Source: Beijerinckia indica subsp. indica ATCC 9039
Lineage (GTDB): Bacteria > Pseudomonadota > Alphaproteobacteria > Rhizobiales > Beijerinckiaceae
Length of the DNA: 64,000 nucleotides
NCBI RefSeq assembly: GCF_000019845.1
Contig: NC_010581.1
Location: 558,001-622,000, forward strand
Direction: 5' to 3'
The position numbers and the translations under genes are program-made. A model generated the notes under the pieces. It saw only the letters and a list, made by a program, of their open reading frames with translations, searched no databases and was not told where the DNA came from. Shown in pieces: positions 45,905 to 54,354 of the stretch (its first letter is position 1; each line of letters starts with the position of its first letter).

Positions 45905-46819
45905 ATGGATAATCGTGCGGGCGAGATGCTGGTTTTCGTGCGCGTGGTGGAGGCGGGAAGCTTTTCGGAAGCGGCTCGTCAGATGCTGATGACACCCTCC
46001 ACGATCAGCAAACTGATCGCCCGGCTTGAGGAACGCCTGGGGCTGAGGTTGCTTGAGCGTTCGACGCGCCGGCTTTCGCTGACGGATGAAGGGAGGATCT
46101 ATTACGAGCGTAGCGCGGCCTTGCTTGCCGAGCTTGACGATATCGAAGGCGCGCTTGCAAAAGGGGCTCGAAATGCCGGAGGAATTGTCCGGGTCAACGC
46201 CTCCGTGGCTTTCGGTGTCTTGGGAATCGAACCGCTTCTCCCTGCCTTCTGGGAGGCCTATCCGCACATTGTCGTTGATCTCTCCCTTTCTGATGAAATC
46301 GTCGATCTCTATCTCGACCGCACCGATATTGCCTTTCGGGTCGGCGCTCTGTCCGATTCAGGCCTGATCGCGGTGCGGATCGGCGTCTGCCGGCGCCGGA
46401 TCGTGGCCTCCCCGGAATATCTCGAGCGCCATGGTACGCCTCAGACGATGGAGGATCTCGAGGGGCATAATTGCCTTGGATTCAATTTCCGAAGGGCGGC
46501 CCCTGTCTGGCCTTTCAGGGAAGGGGGCCGGATCGTCGATCGGATCCTCGCTGGCACGCTCTTGGCCAATAATGGGGAGACTGTCCATCGCATGGCTAAA
46601 GCGGGGGTCGGGCTTGCGCGGCTCGCGGATTTTCATACGCGCGCCGACATCGCTTCCGGTTGCCTGGTCGAGGTTTTGGATGGCATCGGCTATGATGACG
46701 AGGAGGAAATCCACGCGCTTTACCTTGGTGGCCAGCGCATGCCGCAGCGTATCCGCCTGTTCCTCGATTTCATGGTGCCCAGACTGCAGCAGTTTCTGCG
46801 CGGCGGGGTCAAAGAGTAA
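45905..46819 (+). CDS. LysR family transcriptional regulator
   Basis: A 304-residue regulator of the AaeR/CrgA branch: N-terminal HTH (MLVFVRVVEAGSFSEAARQM, TPSTISKLIARLEERLGLRL) and an effector domain from about residue 92 with GIVRVNASVAFGVLGIEPLL. It converges on the end of the minus-strand organosulfur operon, which makes it a plausible but not adjacent-promoter regulator of that operon. RBS GAGGAAAGG precedes the ATG. Confidence 0.9.
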   Translation: MDNRAGEMLVFVRVVEAGSFSEAARQMLMTPSTISKLIARLEERLGLRLLERSTRRLSLTDEGRIYYERSAALLAELDDIEGALAKGARNAGGIVRVNASVAFGVLGIEPLLPAFWEAYPHIVVDLSLSDEIVDLYLDRTDIAFRVGALSDSGLIAVRIGVCRRRIVASPEYLERHGTPQTMEDLEGHNCLGFNFRRAAPVWPFREGGRIVDRILAGTLLANNGETVHRMAKAGVGLARLADFHTRADIASGCLVEVLDGIGYDDEEEIHALYLGGQRMPQRIRLFLDFMVPRLQQFLRGGVKE

Positions 46820-46866
46820 TCAGCCCCTTATCATGTTGCCGCCGACGCTCCGTGCTATGCGATATT

Positions 46867-47190
46867 TCAAGGCTTCAACAATTCGAAGGACTGGTCGGAG
46901 GCTCGCAGTGCGTTTGTCTCCTTGGTCCAACCAATGGCGCGTCGATAAGAGCCGAAATCGATATTGTTGTGTGACGCATGTATATCGTCAATTTGTAGCT
47001 CATCTGTAAAAGGCGCTACATAGAGGGCGTCGGCAGGACAGTAGAGCTCACACATGAAGCAGGTCTGACAGTCGCTTTGCCGTGCGATGACGGGGATGCT
47101 GTTCTTGACGGAACCGAACACATTTGTCGGGCAGACCTTAACGCAAATATTGCAGGATGTGCAGCGAGTGGGATCAATGATTTCGATCAT
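46867..47190 (-). CDS. AprB-like ferredoxin with two [4Fe-4S] clusters
   Basis: A 107-residue electron carrier. It has two cluster motifs of the CX2CX2CX3CP type: CTSCNICVKVCPTNVF (residues 9-24) and CQTCFMCELYCPADAL (about 41-56), spaced as in 2[4Fe-4S] ferredoxins and the ferredoxin part of AprB. A 45-residue tail rich in charged residues follows (ELQIDDIHASHNNIDFG), where AprB also has a partner-binding tail. Its start is 13 bp after the stop of the AprA-like gene, so it is surely that protein's redox partner. AGAAAGG precedes ATG 47190. Confidence 0.85.
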   Translation of the reverse strand: MIEIIDPTRCTSCNICVKVCPTNVFGSVKNSIPVIARQSDCQTCFMCELYCPADALYVAPFTDELQIDDIHASHNNIDFGSYRRAIGWTKETNALRASDQSFELLKP

Positions 47191-47203
47191 GGCCTTTCTC
47201 TCA

Positions 47204-48814
47204 TCATGCGTCTTGCAATGCGTGAGCGAGAACCGGACGCGTACCAGTCCAGACATCATCCAGGCCACCGGTCGTAATATAGTGGTGCTGTTTATGATCC
47301 TGATGAGGAAATTCCTCGCGGCGATGCATGCCGCGCGATTCCTGTCTCGCAAGCGCGCTCCTGTACATCCAGCGCGCTGTGGCAATCATCGCCGCACATT
47401 CTCTCGCGCGCAGAACCTGATCTCGGTCGGCGGCATCGGCATGGTTGATTGTCTGCCACAGTTTATTCAGACGGTCGAGCGATGGAACGAGTTGGTCCGC
47501 CGTTCGGAAATAGTTGCGTTTAAAGGGAAAAACTTCATCTTGGACCGCCTTGGTCGTTTCATTCGGGTTGAATGAGGCTTTGGTGCGAGATCGGAGCGCG
47601 ACGCCGCCCGCGCGAAACACTTGTCTCTTGGTCGTCGTTCCGAGCTGCTTTGCGTGGTCGGCTGCAGCGGCTCCCGCCCAATAGCCAGATGACATGGCCC
47701 AGGCTGCATTATGGCTGCCGCCGCCAGTGAAGCCACCACAGATCAGTTCGCGCGTCGCGGCGTCGCCGGCCGCGAAGAGACCGGCGACGCTTGTGGCGCA
47801 GGTCTCGTCTGTTATGCGCAATCCACCCGTCCCACGCACGGTCCCCTCGAGGAGTAAGGTAATGGGAAAACGCTGTGTAAACGGATTAATGCCGACACGA
47901 TCGAACGGAAGAAAGAAATTTGGCTGGGCAAGACGCAATGTCGCTTGCATTCCAGGCTCGACCTGATCGAGTTGGGCATAGACGGGTCCGACCATAAGGG
48001 CGCGGGCTATGGCTGAACGTCCGCCTTGCGATCCCGCCCCTGGAATGATCTCGCCATTTTCATAGGTGAAACTGGCCCATTTATAAAACAACGTTTTGGT
48101 AACGGAAGAAAAGCTGGCCGAGATGGCATAAGCATTGGAAAATTCCATGCCCGAAAGGTCGGCTCCCGCTTCCGCAGCCATGAGATAACCGTCGCCGGTC
48201 AAGAGATTGCAGCCGAGCGCCTTGCTCAAGAAGGCGCAGCCGCCTGTCGCCATGATGACCGATTTGGCGCGAACGACCCAGTTATCACCGCGTTGGCGTC
48301 GGAGTCCCGTCGCACCCGCTACGGCGCCGGTGTCATCGACCAAAAGTTCCAGCGCCGGACTATGGTCGAGGATCAGAACCGAGGCTTCCTGGGTTTGTCG
48401 CCGCATCAGGCGCATATATTCAGGGCCTTGCAAAGAATTCCGGCGGGAATGTCCGTTTGCGTCAATCGGAAATGGATAGCCGCGTGCCGCCAAGAGATTG
48501 ATGCTGTCGAAGGTCCGATCGAGGACGCGATGCATCCAGAGACGATCCTGCAGATAGCCGCCAAGCACTTCCCGACTGGCCATGGCCGCTTCGCGTTTTT
48601 CCGCATCCGCCTCGATATACCAGACGCCGGTTCCAGAGGGTGCGGTGGCGCCAGATGATCCGCAAAAGCCCTTATCGGCCAGGATCACGCGAGCGCCGCG
48701 CTCGGCAGCCGTACAGGCTGCCCAGGTTCCCGCCGGGCCGCCACCGAGGACGAGAACATCGGCATCGAACTCGACTGAGCCCGAGCCCTCACTTATGACC
48801 TCGCCACTTAACAT
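47204..48814 (-). CDS. AprA-like/fumarate-reductase-type flavoprotein
   Basis: A 536-residue FAD enzyme of the succinate dehydrogenase/fumarate reductase/APS-reductase-alpha superfamily. The dinucleotide motif VLVLGGGPAGTWAACTAAER is at about residues 20-39, followed by the flavin-stacking GFCGSSGATAPSG, SVIMATGG, and a C-terminal GLFAAGDAATRELICGGFTG. The closest look is to AprA-like oxidoreductases. ATG 48814 with GGAG upstream was chosen; TTG 48829 is an alternative. It is paired with the ferredoxin and lies at the end of the sulfatase-dioxygenase-ABC-receptor operon. A role in sulfur metabolism of the imported compound is inferred; the reaction is unknown. Confidence 0.8.
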   Translation of the reverse strand: MLSGEVISEGSGSVEFDADVLVLGGGPAGTWAACTAAERGARVILADKGFCGSSGATAPSGTGVWYIEADAEKREAAMASREVLGGYLQDRLWMHRVLDRTFDSINLLAARGYPFPIDANGHSRRNSLQGPEYMRLMRRQTQEASVLILDHSPALELLVDDTGAVAGATGLRRQRGDNWVVRAKSVIMATGGCAFLSKALGCNLLTGDGYLMAAEAGADLSGMEFSNAYAISASFSSVTKTLFYKWASFTYENGEIIPGAGSQGGRSAIARALMVGPVYAQLDQVEPGMQATLRLAQPNFFLPFDRVGINPFTQRFPITLLLEGTVRGTGGLRITDETCATSVAGLFAAGDAATRELICGGFTGGGSHNAAWAMSSGYWAGAAAADHAKQLGTTTKRQVFRAGGVALRSRTKASFNPNETTKAVQDEVFPFKRNYFRTADQLVPSLDRLNKLWQTINHADAADRDQVLRARECAAMIATARWMYRSALARQESRGMHRREEFPHQDHKQHHYITTGGLDDVWTGTRPVLAHALQDA

Positions 48815-48874
48815 CCTGATAATCTCCAACTAATGGTGAGTGATGGTGGAGAGACGGGCCGTCCGTCGGATGAT

Positions 48875-51373
48875 TTACATCTGCCATCTGAGAGTAAAGC
48901 CGACGGTCATGGGCAAACCGACATTGCCCGCAGCGATGCCGGTACCGAGATTGGTTTCCGAGAGGGTAATGAAATAATGCTTATTCAAGACGTTCTGCCC
49001 CCAAACGGAGAGGTCCCAGCTTGAATCCTCGAACTTCACACCACCATGCACATTGAGCAGGCCGTAAGCTCCGATCACCGAATAGATGGAATTCGTCGTG
49101 TTCGAGAAGACAGAACTTTGCCAGTTAAAGTCGGCACCGACATATCCGATCAACGGCTTTGTAAATGGCTCCACAAGACCCAGGTGGTGACTGTATTCAC
49201 CACCGAATGCCACCGCCCAGCGCGGCACCAGTGATAGAGGTTGACCCGTGAAATTGCAGGACGTCTGATTGGACCTTTCAAAGGGGCACGGGCCGTTGTC
49301 AAAGGAGGCATAATAGGCATTATCATAAATCATCGAAGCGTAGGTATTGAGGCCTTCGAACGGCTGCGCTCTGACGTCAAGCTCGACACCGCGGGAGACC
49401 GCCCGTTGCGCGTTGGCGAGATAGGTGGAGAAGCTGGAGCCGACCAGAGAGGTGACGTTAGTGATATAATTATGATTGTTCATGTAGAAAGCAGCGACAT
49501 TGACCAGCAGGCGTTGGTCGAAAAACTGGCTTTTTAGGCCGACTTCGTAATTCTCAACTTCTTCCTCTTTGACCGTTGTGGGTGCGCCGACCGGCAGATT
49601 GGCGGGATTGGGACCACCGGGACGACCGCTGCGAGCGAAAGTCACATAACCCATCACATCGGGAGCGAATTTGTAAGATGCCGAAGCGAGCGCCGAAATC
49701 AGCCCCTGATGCGTCGAAGCCGTAAATTGTCGCGGGCTTCCGAGTAAGGTATTGCGCGCGGCCTGGGATGCCGCCTGGTCGGCAGGGCTCAAATAAGAGG
49801 TATCCCAAGCGTTTTGCCACTGTCTATAAAGGGTGGTCTTGTAGACATAGGAATAACGCAGACCAGCAGTCAGATCGAATTCAGGGTCGACATGCCATGT
49901 CGCCTGCGCATAAGGCGCAATATAGTGTGTCGTCGGATTATCATAGCTTTCGCGAGCGGTATAGTTGAGCGTATTGTTGACGGCCGCTGAGTCCGTCGGT
50001 TTGCCGTACCAGAGACCTGCCTGCGAACCATATGCGCTGAGACCCCAATTATAGAGCTGTTCATAGAGATAGAAGAGACCGGCGGTTCCTTCGACGGGCT
50101 GTCCTTTTGGGGTGGAAATCTTGAATTCCTGCTGCACCGATCGCTCTGTGACGTGACTGTTGTTGCGAGTCGTCAGATCAGTCGGAAGGCCAACGTAAAT
50201 GGCATCGCCAAAATTGTGCGGATGAAAATCCCAACCCCGAAAAGAAGTAACAGAATTAAAATGGTAACCATCTGGCAGATTGTAGTCGACGATTGCCGCC
50301 GCGCCATAACTTTCCTGAGACGTGTTTTGATAACCGAAATTATCGGTCATATAGGATGAAAGAGCGTTTGCCGGAGGCGGCGTCAACCCTATCCGTGCCG
50401 CCCGATTATAAAAATTATTGGGAATTGGTTGACCGTTTACATAATAGGCGATACCGCCATTATAAATCTGGCCGCAACAGGCTTGACTGATCTGCGCATA
50501 ATCAACGATGAAGCGCGCCGTCAAATCTTCCGTTGGTTGCCACAAGATCTGGCCACGCATGCCTTTGTCGTGGAAGTCGTTCAGCTTTTGCCCGCCGTTG
50601 TAATTTGAAACGTAACCGTCACGGTCGGAACCGAACGCAGCCAGTCGAAACGCGGTCGTGGTGCTATCACCTACCGCACCGGTGAGGCTGCCCTTGAATT
50701 GTGCCCAATTATATCGGCCATAGGACACTTCAGCCGATGCATGTGTGGCGAAACTCGGTAGAGTCGTCGTGAGGTTAACAACGCCACCAGTATTGTCCAT
50801 GCCGCCGGATGTCGCTTGTGGTCCCTTCAGGACCTCGATTCCGTCGAGATCCGGTACATCGAAAAGCGCTTGACCGACACGTGGTTGCAGGATGCCATCG
50901 ATATAGACGGGAACACCGTTGAAGATGCCGTCGGTCGCGCTGGAGGAAGATGCGCCGAAGCCGCGTATATTGATAGATAGGTTACGAACATTGGTAAAAC
51001 GGATGCGTAAACCGGGCTGTAGCCTTTGAGCGTCCAACACATTGCGGACCTGAGCGGCGTCGAGCTGCTGCTTGGTGATGATCGTTGATGAGGATGGTAC
51101 GAATTGACGCTGTGTCGCTTGTTGCTTCGAGAACGCCTGTTTATCGGTATCCGGTGTCGCGATACCCGTCACGACGACATCCTGTAATGTCGCTTCATTT
51201 GCGGAGCTCTCTTGCGTCTTTGCCGCACTCATTGTCGCGATATACAAGCAGAATGTTAAGCAGCTGAAATGGACCGGATGGCCTCCGCGGAACATGCCAA
51301 CGGAAATCGCTTTTGAATTTTCCGTGTGAAAAAGAAAACGGAAAGGCTCAGTCGTGGGGGCTTTCGAAGTCAT
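48875..51373 (-). CDS. TonB-dependent outer-membrane receptor
   Basis: An 832-residue receptor. After a signal region (CLTFCLYIATMSAAKT) comes a plug domain with the TonB-box-like TLQDVVVTG, SSTIITKQQLDAAQVRNVLD, and LSINIRGFG, GVPVYIDGIL, DLDGIEVLKGPQAT. It continues into a long beta-barrel rich in aromatic strands, ending VGLPMTVGFTLRWQM. It should import a scarce substrate across the outer membrane using TonB. The neighbours suggest an organosulfur compound instead of a siderophore. An in-frame ATG at 51295 lies just before the hydrophobic segment. The 3' end is 60 bp before the AprA-like gene. Confidence 0.92.
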   Translation of the reverse strand: MTSKAPTTEPFRFLFHTENSKAISVGMFRGGHPVHFSCLTFCLYIATMSAAKTQESSANEATLQDVVVTGIATPDTDKQAFSKQQATQRQFVPSSSTIITKQQLDAAQVRNVLDAQRLQPGLRIRFTNVRNLSINIRGFGASSSSATDGIFNGVPVYIDGILQPRVGQALFDVPDLDGIEVLKGPQATSGGMDNTGGVVNLTTTLPSFATHASAEVSYGRYNWAQFKGSLTGAVGDSTTTAFRLAAFGSDRDGYVSNYNGGQKLNDFHDKGMRGQILWQPTEDLTARFIVDYAQISQACCGQIYNGGIAYYVNGQPIPNNFYNRAARIGLTPPPANALSSYMTDNFGYQNTSQESYGAAAIVDYNLPDGYHFNSVTSFRGWDFHPHNFGDAIYVGLPTDLTTRNNSHVTERSVQQEFKISTPKGQPVEGTAGLFYLYEQLYNWGLSAYGSQAGLWYGKPTDSAAVNNTLNYTARESYDNPTTHYIAPYAQATWHVDPEFDLTAGLRYSYVYKTTLYRQWQNAWDTSYLSPADQAASQAARNTLLGSPRQFTASTHQGLISALASASYKFAPDVMGYVTFARSGRPGGPNPANLPVGAPTTVKEEEVENYEVGLKSQFFDQRLLVNVAAFYMNNHNYITNVTSLVGSSFSTYLANAQRAVSRGVELDVRAQPFEGLNTYASMIYDNAYYASFDNGPCPFERSNQTSCNFTGQPLSLVPRWAVAFGGEYSHHLGLVEPFTKPLIGYVGADFNWQSSVFSNTTNSIYSVIGAYGLLNVHGGVKFEDSSWDLSVWGQNVLNKHYFITLSETNLGTGIAAGNVGLPMTVGFTLRWQM

Positions 51374-51505
51374 GTCAAAATAGGCTCTTGGTCTATCGGA
51401 AAGGTGGCCAAAACAGGCTGCAGCTTTTGCACGTGCCGCCGATTGAGAGTCGATCGGACTGTCGTGGCCACCAATTATTTCATTTAGTCTATATAAAAAC
51501 TTATT

Positions 51506-51519
51506 TTGATAAATATCAA
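51506..51519. promoter_or_regulatory. 14-bp palindrome upstream of the receptor
   Basis: TTGATA-AA-TATCAA lies about 135 bp upstream of the receptor ATG in AT-rich DNA. It is a candidate operator for a sulfur or substrate-responsive regulator. Confidence 0.45.
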
Positions 51520-51704
51520 TTGCTTATGAAGAAAATATAATGGTTTTATTTTCTCTTTATTGCTCCTTTTGGGCAAACCTATACTCTTGCAGAAGATAAA
51601 TTCATGAGATCTACCTGCTGGAGAAAATTTGATACAGTAGGCCGTCATAAAAATTTTCAAAGACAATCAAGAAGTCATAAGAATCGAAAATGAGGGATGC
51701 ATAT

Positions 51705-51726
51705 CATCACATTGAGCAATGTGATG
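51705..51726. promoter_or_regulatory. 22-bp palindrome between ABC ATPase and receptor genes
   Basis: CATCACATTG (51705-51714) and CAATGTGATG (51717-51726) are perfect 10-bp arms with a 2-bp spacer, 31 bp after the ATPase stop. The short spacer suits a dimeric DNA-binding protein better than an RNA hairpin. Confidence 0.6.
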
Positions 51727-51756
51727 TCTGCAATCACTGCCGCTAATCGTTTTGAT

Positions 51757-52587
51757 TTATCCCGCATGCATCATTGTGGGCAGATTGGTTCCAGCTCCGG
51801 CTGATCGCGATGGGTTTTTGATGTGTTCTCCAAGCTTGATCAGGATGGTCTCGCGCAGATGCACAAAGCTTGGATGCGTTCTGTTGCGTTCTGCATCCAT
51901 CAGCGTGATGGGGACGATATCTGCGATTCGGCCTGGATGGGGATGCATGACCACGATGCGATCTCCGAGAAAAATGGCTTCCTCGACATCATGCGTAACG
52001 AGGACTGTGGTGATCTTTTCCTCTTGCACGATACGCTGAAGTTCATTTTGCATATGTGCTTTCGTCAAGGCATCAAGCGCGCCGAAAGGCTCGTCGAGTA
52101 ACAGAATGCGTGGACGCGTCACGAGGGCGCGTGCGATCGCGACGCGCTGCGCCATGCCACCGGAAAGTTGAGCAGGCAGGGCATTCGCAAAATCCTTGAG
52201 GCCGACCAGTTCGATGTGTTTCGCGATGGTCTTTTGTTTTTCCTGGGTGGATAGACGCGATTTGATCAGGCTCAGGGCAATATTCTGCTCGGCGGTCAGC
52301 CAGGGAAACAAACGTGCTTCTTGAAAGACAATCGCGCGATCAAGGCTGGGCGTCGTCAATTTGTGACCATCCAGAAAAATATCGCCGCGCGTGGGTTGAT
52401 CAAGACCAACGATCAGTTTCAGCAAGGTTGATTTGCCGCAGCCCGATGCACCGACGATGGAAACGAATTCATTGGGCGCGATCGACAAGGATATATTTCG
52501 TAAGGCCGTGAATGTGCCGCCAGGAAGGTTGAAATCCTTATCGATAGCGTGAATGACGAGGCCATGAGCATCGAGGTCGTGGGTCAT
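51757..52587 (-). CDS. ABC transporter ATP-binding protein (SsuB/TauB type)
   Basis: A 276-residue ATPase. Walker A VGASGCGKSTLLKLIVG (about residues 42-58), signature LSGGMAQRVAIARAL (about 141-155), and Walker B ILLLDEPFGALDAL (about 161-174) are all intact. It energises the two permeases upstream in the operon for import of a sulfonate or sulfate ester. Its start overlaps the permease stop as ATGA. The C-terminus is extended by about 20 residues of low complexity. Confidence 0.93.
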   Translation of the reverse strand: MTHDLDAHGLVIHAIDKDFNLPGGTFTALRNISLSIAPNEFVSIVGASGCGKSTLLKLIVGLDQPTRGDIFLDGHKLTTPSLDRAIVFQEARLFPWLTAEQNIALSLIKSRLSTQEKQKTIAKHIELVGLKDFANALPAQLSGGMAQRVAIARALVTRPRILLLDEPFGALDALTKAHMQNELQRIVQEEKITTVLVTHDVEEAIFLGDRIVVMHPHPGRIADIVPITLMDAERNRTHPSFVHLRETILIKLGEHIKNPSRSAGAGTNLPTMMHAG

Positions 52588-53384
52588 TGTGCAGAGGTCT
52601 TTCGCCAGGAAAGAACATAAGTTTCGACATGAAGCGCGGCATTGTTCAGGAGGACGCCAATGCTGGCCAGGAGTATGACACCGAGAAGAACCAGGTCCAT
52701 TTCGAATTGTTCACGTCCCGCGATCATCATTCCGCCAATGCCGGGACCCGCCGTCATGAAATATTCGGCACCGATCGTGGCGAGCCAGGAATGGATGAGC
52801 CCAAGATGCAGGCCCGTGAAAATTGAGGGTAACGCAGCGGGGATGGCAAGGCGCGTCAGAAAGGACCATGGACTGAAATCGAGCACCTTGGCGACTTCGA
52901 TATAGGGGCGAGGAATCCCGGCCATGCCGGTCAGCGTATTGACCAGGCACGGTGTAAAAGCCGCAATCGCGATGAAGGCTATTTTGGCCGCCTCGCCAAT
53001 GCCGAACCAGACAGAGACCAGCGGGATCCAGGCAAAGATCGCAATCTGTTTGAGGGCATCGAAAGTCGGTTTGATGAGGTGACGCAGGAGCGATGACAGG
53101 CCCAGAAGGATTCCAAGCGATGTGCCGAGCATGGCACCAAGAGCAAATCCGAGCAGATCGCGCGTGAGGCTCGCGGCAATGTCGCGTGGCAGCCGGCCCT
53201 GAGCGAATTCCTCTCCGCCGCGTTTGACGAGTGTTTCGAGAGGCGGCAGCAGTTTGGGGCTGACGAGTTCGAGATGGCTTGCGGTCTCCCAGACAAGAAG
53301 CACCAGAAGTGGCAAAACGAGCCGGCGCGCGAGAAGAATGGAAGCCCTGGTCGGTAAGGTCGGTGCGGCGAAATGCACGCTCAT
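52584..53384 (-). CDS. ABC transporter permease (SsuC type), second of pair
   Basis: A 266-residue inner-membrane protein with about six transmembrane helices and the BPD-transporter EAA loop (PYIEVAKVLDFSPWSFLTRL, then IPAALPSIFTGLHLGL). ATG 53384 overlaps the stop of the upstream permease as ATGA, the best-supported start; an ATG 18 bases upstream is also possible. It likely forms a heterodimeric channel with its neighbour. Confidence 0.9.
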   Translation of the reverse strand: MSVHFAAPTLPTRASILLARRLVLPLLVLLVWETASHLELVSPKLLPPLETLVKRGGEEFAQGRLPRDIAASLTRDLLGFALGAMLGTSLGILLGLSSLLRHLIKPTFDALKQIAIFAWIPLVSVWFGIGEAAKIAFIAIAAFTPCLVNTLTGMAGIPRPYIEVAKVLDFSPWSFLTRLAIPAALPSIFTGLHLGLIHSWLATIGAEYFMTAGPGIGGMMIAGREQFEMDLVLLGVILLASIGVLLNNAALHVETYVLSWRKTSAQ

Positions 53385-54241
53385 CGGGAAAGGGTCCGCC
53401 ATGACAGAAGATGGCTTTCGATCAATTGCAATCCGCGATCGAGCAGAAAGCCGATGGTCCCGATCACGATCATGGCCATGATGACGACATCGAGCTGAAA
53501 GAGCTGGCGTCCCCAGACCGTGAGATAGCCGAGCCCTTCCGCTGAAGCGATCAGTTCGACTGCGACCAGCGCCAGCCATGCATTGGTCAACCCATAGCGT
53601 ATGCCGGAAAAAATATCGGGCACTGCGGCGGGCAGGATAATGTGCCGCAACATGGGTTTAAGGTCGAAGGTCAAAACCCTGCCGACTTCGAGATAGCTCT
53701 TTGGAACATTATGCAGGCCACGCTGGGTATTGACCGCCACAGGGACAAGGGCGGCCTTGGCGATGACCAGAATTTTCAAGGTCTCGCCTATGCCGGCGAC
53801 AAGCATGAGAAGCGGGACCCAGCCGATGGCCGGCACTTGGGCAAAAGCCAGAAAGAAAGGCGAGACAATATCTTCGACCACGGGGGAAAGACCCATGGCA
53901 ATGCCGAGAATGAGACCCAGGCTCGCGCCGACGCTGAAGCCCGCCGCGATCCGCCACAGGCTGTAAGAGCAATGTTGCCATAATTCCCCCGACGCCCAAT
54001 AGTCTTGGAAGGTTTCGATGACCAGGGAAGGGGCCGGCAGGATTTGCTCTGGCAAGGTTCCAAGACGCGCCAGAATGGCCCAGAGGGCGAGCAGAGCGCC
54101 TGGCAGGAGAAGACCGAGAAGGATTTTTCCGTTTAGACGCCTACCGATGCCGTTTACCACCGATCGGAACGGAACCGTTTCTTTCGTCCGCGTCCTGACA
54201 CTCTGACGCCCGACCGGGTGTGCGATCTGGAGATCTGTCAT
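53381..54241 (-). CDS. ABC transporter permease (SsuC type), first of pair
   Basis: A 286-residue permease with about six transmembrane helices: LLGLLLPGALLALWAILARL at the N-terminus and the EAA loop SYLEVGRVLTFDLKPMLRHI, then LPAAVPDIFSGIRYGLTNAW. GGAG lies six bases before ATG 54241. It is related to but distinct from the next permease; known SsuC and TauC systems use one permease gene, so a two-gene heterodimer with a single ATPase is notable and recalls the double-domain permease of sulfate-ester transporters. Confidence 0.9.
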   Translation of the reverse strand: MTDLQIAHPVGRQSVRTRTKETVPFRSVVNGIGRRLNGKILLGLLLPGALLALWAILARLGTLPEQILPAPSLVIETFQDYWASGELWQHCSYSLWRIAAGFSVGASLGLILGIAMGLSPVVEDIVSPFFLAFAQVPAIGWVPLLMLVAGIGETLKILVIAKAALVPVAVNTQRGLHNVPKSYLEVGRVLTFDLKPMLRHIILPAAVPDIFSGIRYGLTNAWLALVAVELIASAEGLGYLTVWGRQLFQLDVVIMAMIVIGTIGFLLDRGLQLIESHLLSWRTLSR

Positions 54242-54354
54242 ATCAAGCTCCAGCAAAATTGGGGATGTGGATGCATCGTGAAACCATGGATCGTTGGGCT
54301 GAAGGATGCCGCAACGCTTCGCATTCCAGCGCCTGATCGCATGTCTTGGTCGCC

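Larger units (their letters stand above)
51374..51756. other. Intergenic region upstream of the TonB receptor
   Basis: A 383-bp AT-rich spacer inside the operon, between the ABC ATPase stop and the receptor start. It contains two palindromes (annotated) and probably a separate receptor promoter. No coding frame is convincing. Confidence 0.5.

Noticed and set aside
46867..48814. Succinate dehydrogenase/fumarate reductase of central metabolism
   Set aside because: There is no membrane anchor gene and no three-cluster SdhB-type subunit; the partner is a 2[4Fe-4S] ferredoxin and the setting is organosulfur uptake.
48875..51373. Siderophore receptor as the default assignment
   Set aside because: No siderophore synthesis, iron ABC or iron regulator gene is nearby; all neighbours concern sulfur compounds, although the sequence alone cannot exclude iron.
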